From assembly GCA_020744425.1 (NCBI GenBank), contig JAGMUV010000023.1, positions 1,054,001-1,118,000 of the forward strand: a DNA stretch of 64,000 bases. The letters run 5' to 3'. Positions 57,301 to 64,000 of this stretch are shown here, one piece after another; position 1 is the first letter of the stretch, and each line of letters starts with the position of its first letter. The stretch is from Dactylonectria macrodidyma. Lineage: Eukaryota > Ascomycota > Sordariomycetes > Hypocreales > Nectriaceae. The position numbers were made by a program, and so were the translations under genes. A model generated the notes under the pieces. That model ran no database searches. It worked only from the letters and a program-made list of their open reading frames with translations, and was not told the origin of the DNA.

Positions 57301-59405
57301 CTGACAAGCATTCCCGCTCCCTACGGCTCGACGGCGATGAGGTTAACGAGGCCCCCAACGTCTACGAAAAGTACTATCGACGCCCAGAAGCCCTAGAGGA
57401 CCTGACCTATGTTTCCTTTCTTAAATACTGGAATTTCCGCTCTAGGGACCCTTCTATGTGGAAGCAATGGCAGCCAGGCAACGTTAACGGCAGGCCTCGT
57501 GTATTGGTCTACTTTCCTCGCTATCAGGCTGATCCAGAAGGTCAACAGTGGCCAGATTACTGCCGCGTAAAGCTAACATTGAACCACCCACATCGTCGGC
57601 TTGATGAGCTCCTCACATTTGACGGCCAGCGTTTTAATTCTCACGCTCAGGCCTTCTCCTATTGTTGGCAGCACCACAGTCATGGTGATGACCATTACGG
57701 CTGGCCAAAAGAGGCTCGACTACAGCCTCAAGAGGATCAGTACGAGGCTCTGCCTGTAGAGGAAGAATTTGATGACGAAGACTGGATTCGTCTCGCCGCC
57801 CTTTTACCTGACAACCCCCTTACCCAGGAAGGTCTTGACCTACTTGGCCGCCGCGATATCGACGTTAATTACGACTGGACACGGCATGTAGGTACTTATC
57901 CGGAACTTCGAGACAGTTACTGGAAAGACCTTATCGCTAGCCACCCTATAGCCAACGATGTGGAGGTCCTTGGCCCTCACTGGCGTGATCAGCTGAACCC
58001 ACAACAACGGCTCGTGTACGACACCTTCATAGGCCACTTCCAGGCGCAAAGTCTTACTCAAATCCTTCTCCACGTTGACGGCGGTGGTGGCACAGGCAAG
58101 TCCTTCCTTATCAAGGTGCTATCCTCCCATCTCCAGGCGGCTGCCCTACCGAATCCTAGCCCTATTTGTCGCGTAGCGCCAACAGGCGTTGCGAGTAACC
58201 AGATACAAGGCAGCACCATTCATTCATTGCTACGCCTCCCAGTAGGTGGTACTTTTACCGACCTTCCCCCAGCCGACGCGGCCGCCCTTCAGTCCCGCCT
58301 ACGGCACGTCAAATACCTCGTTATCGATGAAAAGAGCATGCTAGGGCTTGAGCAGCTAGCGCGGATCGATTCCCGCCTGCGGCAGGCCTTTCCACAGCGT
58401 AGCCTCGAGTTCTTTGGTGGCGTGAGCGTCTTGCTGGTGGGCGATTTCTTCCAGTTACCACCCGTCCGGCAAAAGCCGCTGTATTCGACTAGCACCAGCC
58501 TGTCTCCGCTGGAAAGGAGAGGGCAGGTGGCCTACCGGTTATTTGACCGCACCGTCTTCCTGACCACGGTGCAGCGCCAAACTGGCGATGATCAGGCCCA
58601 GTTCCGTCAGGCATTGCAGGAACTGCGTGAAGTTCAGTTATCTATACCGTCATGGAACCTCCTTAGTAATCGGGTACAGGCCAAGCTAACACAGAGCGAG
58701 ATTGACAGCTTCAGGGCCGCTTTGCGGGTGTATTCTACAAAGGCCCGGGTCAACGAGTACAATTACGAGCATATGGTGCACCTCAACGACCCGGCAGTAC
58801 AGGTGGAGGCAAAGAATCGGGGCAACGGCGCGGGGCAGGCGCCAAGCGACAAAGCTGGCAACCTATCTAACAGATTCCCTGTTGCTAAAGGCGCCAGAGT
58901 GATGCTTACGACTAATCTATGGCAGCCAGTTGGCCTAGTTAACGGTGCGCAGGGCACTGTATACGACATCGCCTGGAACGCAGGCACTAACCCATGGGAA
59001 GAACCCCCGGCGGTTATTATGGTGGATTTCGATAGCTACGACGGGCCGCCGTATCTAACAACGAACGAGGGCAGGAAAATCGTACCCATCCTTCCAGTCA
59101 CGCGTGATTTCCTAGTGGGCAACGAGACCTGCGCTCGCACGCAGTTTCCCCTGATCGTGGCGTTTGCTATCACCGTTCACAAATGCCAGAGCCTAACGAA
59201 GGATCAAATAGTTACTGACCTCGCCACACGCGACTTCCAGGCCGGTATTAGCTATGTTGCTGTCTCACGGGTAACCTCGCTGCAGGGCTTACTCCTTGAG
59301 GCGCCTTTCGATCGTCAGAGCCTCTATAACCACACGCCCACGGAAGGTTCATGTGCCTGTGTTTCCTACGTGCTGCGTTTACGGCTAACTATAAGGCAGG
59401 GATGA
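54309..59405 (+). mobile_element. Helitron Rep-helicase (rolling-circle transposon), two in-frame stops
   Basis: One frame of 1,699 codons runs from 54309 to the stop at 59403-59405. It is interrupted only by TAG at 56286-56288 and TAG at 56682-56684, both where Trp is expected (PY[W]YKQRKELEAY, FAHI[W]GYHISAVN). Order: Cys motif CHTCKQDLP..CASC, Pro-rich linker, Helitron_like_N domain (SNYFVKQHEGRRQ.., LLRDNAHIAAYHFHKR), HUH nuclease motif SSHHHGLYWL near 56590, two-tyrosine motif VIDYAAKYCSKS near 57060, and a Pif1-type SF1 helicase. The helicase shows Walker A GGGGTGKS (near 58085), VIDEKSML, FGGVSVLLVGDFFQLPPV, TVHKCQSLTKDQIV and YVAVSRVTSLQGL. The first ATG in frame is 54555, downstream of the Cys motif, so the real start is lost or spliced. 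Element ends were not fixed. Confidence 0.93.
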
Positions 59406-59790
59406 AGATGCGCCTCGTTGACCAACAACGCCGTCAGGCTCAACAGCTGACCGAGCCACCGTATCCACCACTCTACCTTGACTAGACGACGTCTTCCTAT
59501 AAGCTACATAGAAAGGGGAGGTTCGATATATAGTATATAGTTAGATTCGGCCTCTCAGGAAGCGGTAGAGGAACCCCTGACTATCAGCCAACTCCCACTG
59601 CAGGCTTGACGCGGCTTTAACAGCTAGTTGCGCCGCAGGCGAAAGGGGGGGTTCTAGAAATCCCCCTATGAAAATTGAATTGCAGGTATACGGTATTACC
59701 CTTTGGGCTGGATATTCAGCCGTTAAGCCCCTTGCCTTGGCAACTTAACGGGTGTTCGAAGTATTTTAGTACTTTAAAAGGAAGATTTTC
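59406..59790. other. Helitron 3' flank
   Basis: Contains a small GC hairpin (CGCC-GCA-GGCG at 59631-59641) followed 12 bases later by CTAG (59654-59657), resembling a Helitron 3' terminus. The next base is A rather than the T expected at a Helitron junction, so this is only a candidate. A second imperfect inverted repeat, GGGGGTTCTAGAAATCCCCC, spans 59647-59666. Confidence 0.4.
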
Positions 59791-62700
59791 CTTAAAGAGG
59801 AACTGGCCTTCCTAGATATCAGAAGACGTAAATACACTAAGATAATAGCAGTATAATGGACCATTCGATTAGAAATACCTAAGACTGAAGGGTCTAATTC
59901 AGATAACGTATAAGAGATAACTAATAGAATATAGTCTCTATCTGACCTAATTAAACAAGGTCAGAAGAGCTTCTAATAGGACCTCTCCTTCTATCAGCTT
60001 TAAGAAAAGTCATTAGAAAGATAGAGGAAGTCTTTAAAAACCCTCTAAGACTGGATTATCCGAACTATTTCTCCTAATTATATCCGGACCTGTTATTAGC
60101 TACGCAAGTCGATCTATGAATAGTACTATAATCTCTATGCCCAGTGCAAGAGGTTAGAAGCAGACGAAATACGAAATGCTTAAAACATATACTTAACCCT
60201 TATAAAAACACCTCTAAAGACCATAACTTAAGCACTCAAATAGTTAGAAGAGTGGGAAGAAGCCTTAGCTAAAGGATAGTAATAAAAGGTCCCTAAGACC
60301 CTCTTTTATAACTCTTAAGTATATAACTTCTTTAATATCTTTTTATAACTTCTCCTTACCTAGATAGCAGCCTATAAAATTAGCTAATAAAACCTGATCT
60401 AAGATGAATCTCTTATCTATCGAGATCTAGTAAACGCCTTCTAGAATAAGCTTAAAAATGCAGAGGCCTTACGGGGCCTAGGTCGTATGGGAAAAATCTC
60501 TTAAAGTGCATTCTCTGCGAGCTTTGCTAGGGAGGACCCCTAGGATAATAAACCAGAGAACGCTCGTATTATTAAAGGTCAGTACTGTTTTCTAAAGAAG
60601 GAAGGGTAAAGGACGAAGCGCTAAAGGCCTCCTAAAGAATAGGATAAATGCCCGGTATGTGGCCTACCCTATGTCCTTAAGAAATGCTTCTATGTTTTTC
60701 TAAATATAGCTTAGAAAGGGTTTAAGCCTTAAGAAAAATTTCAGATAAAGGTAAGAGAAGCCCTTAAAGAAGACCTAGACCTCTAAGCATAAGTAAAAGC
60801 TCTTACTTAGAAGAAGTCTAAGAACTTACTAAAACCAGCTATTAAGAAAACCTCTAACTAATAACTATATAGCTGGCTTATTACTAAAGTCAATACTGCA
60901 TTTACTGCCTAGAGTAATGACTATCCCTTATGAAAATCTCAAATCCTAGACTTTAGAATAACAATCTTAATTACAAATAACCCTAATTGACTAGCTAATC
61001 TCTAGCCGGCCCTTCTAAATGACTTTATCTAATTAAGTGACTAAAAGTTACTAATCTTAGGATATAGAATAATAATAGTCAGGCTAATAAGAACTTAAGC
61101 CCTATTATTTAAAGATATAGCCTACTATCCCTGACTCTTTATAACTCTAGTCTCCTTATATTAGCTATAGAAGAAAGGACTCTATTAAGATAATAGACAT
61201 GATCTAATAACCCTCCGTCATTCTAATTAGATAATTGCCTGCCTGATTAAAGACCTATACGGTTAATATATTATTAAATACTAACTAGCAGAGATAACCC
61301 CAGCAGTTTAGACAGCCCATAAGTTCACCTCTTATACTAAGAGGGCTCCTTTAGTAAGAGAAGCCATCTGCTAGCATAACTGCTTAAAGCATCTAGGACT
61401 ATAAGCTCTTAAACACTTCATCTTAGTATCTTAGGGGGTGCGAATTTAAGGACTAATAATAGTCAAATGTAATGCTTATAGCCTATTAAAGATTAAGAGA
61501 TAAGTCAGACAGGCTCTAAGGTAGTCTGACTAGAGAGCTGGCGAATGCATTACTATCGATTTCTATAACTATAAAGAAGGGATAGGTGGCTATACCTTAT
61601 AGATATTGCTTACCTGCTGATTAATGGGTTATATTTAGGATTATTACCTTATATCTTAAATAATAGAGGCTATAATTATAGTCTTTAAATCTTTCTTTAA
61701 ATACTTAGAAGTTTAATATAATATTAAGGTTAAAGTCATTAAATATAATAATAAGATTATAAAGGTTAAACCATAAGTTAGAAACTTTATATAGAATAGA
61801 GCTATTACTATTAAGCCCTTAGCACTATATAGCTAAGTATAAAACGGCGGTGCTAAACGCTTAGGGAGTGTAATAAAGGATAAGGAAAGAGCTATGCGAA
61901 CAGGCGCTAGGTTCTCTTATTAGCTATAGCCAGAAATCAGTAGAACAGCAGTTTATTTATATAACTGAACGCTAAATTATAAATCAGGCTAGAAAACACT
62001 ATACGATTAATTATATATTATAATAGCTAGAGCTAGAGGAATTCCATAACTAGTAAAATAGCCTAATTAAATATATCTAAAAGCATTTAACTATAAGGCC
62101 TATACTATAACCCCTAAGGTATAATAAAAGTTTAATCGCAAGATATAGCTTAAGCTAAAAGGATAGATCGGCTTCTTAGTTAGATATAGATCTTTAAATA
62201 TCTATAGGATCTGGGTCCTTATGATTAATCGAATAGTAAGTACCTAAGATATTATTTTTAATAAAGATAAGGGCTATAACGGAGACTGGGAAAGCTTTAA
62301 GAATGACCTTTTAGAAGCAGACCTAGAAGAAATTATATGAATTGCATCCTTTTAATAAGACGAACCGATTAATCAGCCAGAGACTGAAGACTGCATTAAA
62401 GTGGATTTTCCTAAAGAGGAAGACTTAAATGAACTTATAAGAGATCGTCTTATAATAGTAGTAATTAATGAAATCTTATAGGCAAAGAGGGCAGAATATG
62501 AAGACTTCCTCATGCCTCTAGATACACTACTATCTGCCCTACTCGTATAATTATCTTAAAATATATTAAAATAAGGGAATAAAATGATTATATAGTAGGC
62601 GGCTTTTCTAGCTAGAACTAAATCTTTTCTATAAACCTTAATAGAACGGAAGATCTGTAAAGGAGTAAAGGTATATAGAAATACACTACTTTTAGTACTA

Positions 62701-64000
62701 ATAAAGCATTAAGATCTTATAGGATATCTATTAAGAAACCTCTTCTAGAAGGCTAAAGAAATCTATCTTTAAAGTCATAAGGAAATGAGGTCATAGACTA
62801 AGATCTGAGCTAAGGACCCTCAAGCATCTGATCGATAGGTCCTAGGCTATATATAGGTATATGTTTATAAAATAGATAAATATGGTTACTTTTAGAAATG
62901 CAAGGCCTAGCTAGTGGTTTGAGGAGACTAATAAGCAAAAGGGAAGCTGTAAGATATATATGTAGTTACCTTAGCCAGAAGGTCCTTTCAGACCTTAATA
63001 GCTATTATAGCAAAGTTTGATCTAAAAATGATCTAATATAATATAGTTAATACATTTATATATGCTTTAATTAATTAAAATATCTTTATGCAGATGCCTC
63101 CTAGCTATAAGAAGGCAAGAACTATCCTAAAGCTTAATAAAGCTCTATACAGACTGAGAGTCTCCCCCTTACTATAGTAGAAGGAGCTTTCTAAGACCCT
63201 CTTAGAGCTAGGCTATAAACCAGTTCTACACGAGCCTTACTATTTTAAAAAAGAAGGAATCCTCTTTTTTATATATATTAATAATATCATTCTAGCCTAT
63301 AGGAAAATATAAAAAAATAAAGCTAAAGACTTAATCAGATAACTCTAATTAAGATATAAACTAATAGGTAGTAACTTTATATAATAGTTCTTTAGAATAG
63401 AAGTCATATAGGACTGACCTATAAGGAAGATCTGACTATCCTAAGCAGCCTATATTAAGAAAATTGCAAACCTAGCTAATAAAGGAATAGCTATAGTATT
63501 AATAACTCAGTTAGAGCTATAGCTTATAATAGGGCTAGCAACCCTAATAGAAATTTAACGATATTAACGTAAGATCGGATTAATCCTCTATATTACAGTC
63601 AATATCTGACCTAATATAGCCTTTACTATCTCCAGATTAGCCAGATTCCTTACTAATCTAAGTTAAATACACTAAGAAGCGGCTGACTGTATTATCCACT
63701 ACTTTATACATATAAAGAACCTAGCCCTATCCTTCGGAGGGCCTGGCGGTCTTAGCATTGCTAGCAATGCCTCTTTTACTAATAATATAACTGATCGGAA
63801 GAGCTCGCAGGCATATACTATTAAGCTATTTAACGGACTGATCAGATAGAGAGCTAATAAATAAGACACAGTCATAACATTAATAATAGAAGCAGAGCTC
63901 CTAGCCCTAGCACAAGCAGCTAAGGAATCTCTCTTTATGAGCCAACTGCTTAAAGAACTAACAGTTCAACTGGATAACTTGACTATCCAGATTGACTATA
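59790..64000 (+). mobile_element. Copia retrotransposon polyprotein, RIP-inactivated, runs off the window
   Basis: A single frame can be followed from about 59940 to 64000 without any frameshift, but with dozens of TAA/TAG codons. Gag: YYNLYAQCKRLEADEIRNA (60125) and LVNAF.NKLKNAEALRGLGR (60430). Zinc-knuckle-like KCPVCGLPYVLKKC at 60648. GAG-pre-integrase: DNRHDLITLRHSN and QHNCLKHLGL-type sequence near 61200-61400. Integrase: CNAY..LSKIKR-like (61475) and ITIDFYNYKEG near 61550. Reverse transcriptase: MPPSYKKARTILKLNKALYR (63094), PYYFKKEGILFFIYINNIIL. RNase H: SNASFTNNITDRKSSQAY and EAELLALAQAAKESLFMSQL near 63890. Stops sit where Gln or Trp is expected (CAG/CAA to TAG/TAA, TGG to TAG), the RIP signature. 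The 3' LTR is beyond the window; no 5' LTR was recognised. Confidence 0.9.

Noticed and set aside
59631..59657. Helitron 3' terminus (hairpin then CTAG)
   Set aside because: The spacing fits, but the following base is A instead of T and no matching 5' TC end was located.
1..64000. Starship captain (DUF3435), CRISPR array, tRNA or rRNA genes
   Set aside because: None was recognised on reading both strands; the cation-transport island resembles Starship cargo only by content.

Overview
The window reads as accessory, transposon-rich DNA of a filamentous ascomycete (Pezizomycotina). Evidence: 45-120 bp GT..AG spliceosomal introns, a Zn2Cys6 transcription factor, a HET-domain gene, fungal-type P450, RING-H2 and ABCB genes, and transposon copies carrying the C-to-T/G-to-A damage (many TAA/TAG codons) expected of repeat-induced point mutation (RIP). 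No bacterial or organellar features were seen. The species cannot be named from the sequence.

Layout. 1-9.5 kb: three CorA-type divalent-cation transporter loci side by side. The first (1259-2161) has lost the GMN motif, the second (2337-4212, minus) is intact but reads AMN, and the third (about 4985-9480) is split by a 3,348-bp hAT transposon with an 8-bp target duplication. 10.6-16 kb: a DUF6594 remnant, a secreted phospholipase A2 gene and a broken GMC oxidoreductase tail in sparse DNA. 17.1-18.8 kb: an intact three-exon cytochrome P450. 19.6-20.7 kb: a Copia LTR and decayed pol end. 22.5-30.4 kb: a 15-exon ABCB full transporter facing a four-exon Zn2Cys6 regulator tail to tail. 31-37.3 kb: a Ca2+/H+ exchanger fragment, an intact Na+(K+)/H+ antiporter and a RIP-damaged copper P-type ATPase remnant. 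40.8-41.5 kb: a membrane RING-H2 protein. 43-49.5 kb: a Na+/K+-type P-type ATPase split by a second hAT element, again with an exact 8-bp duplication. 50-52.2 kb: a HET-domain gene. 54.3-59.4 kb: a nearly intact Helitron Rep-helicase. 59.8 kb to the end: a Copia polyprotein still in one frame but full of RIP-type stops.

Two themes stand out. First, seven loci for cation transport (three CorA, CAX, Na+/H+ antiporter, P1B ATPase, Na+/K+-type ATPase) lie within 50 kb, and most are broken: a decaying cation-homeostasis island. Second, two hAT elements whose termini share the same first eight bases each sit inside one of these transporter genes, with intact target duplications, so the pre-insertion alleles can be read directly. 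The P450, ABCB pump and Zn2Cys6 regulator could form a small detoxification or export set, but no core biosynthetic gene is visible.

Splice sites were assigned by eye from motifs, frame and family knowledge. No database search was possible.
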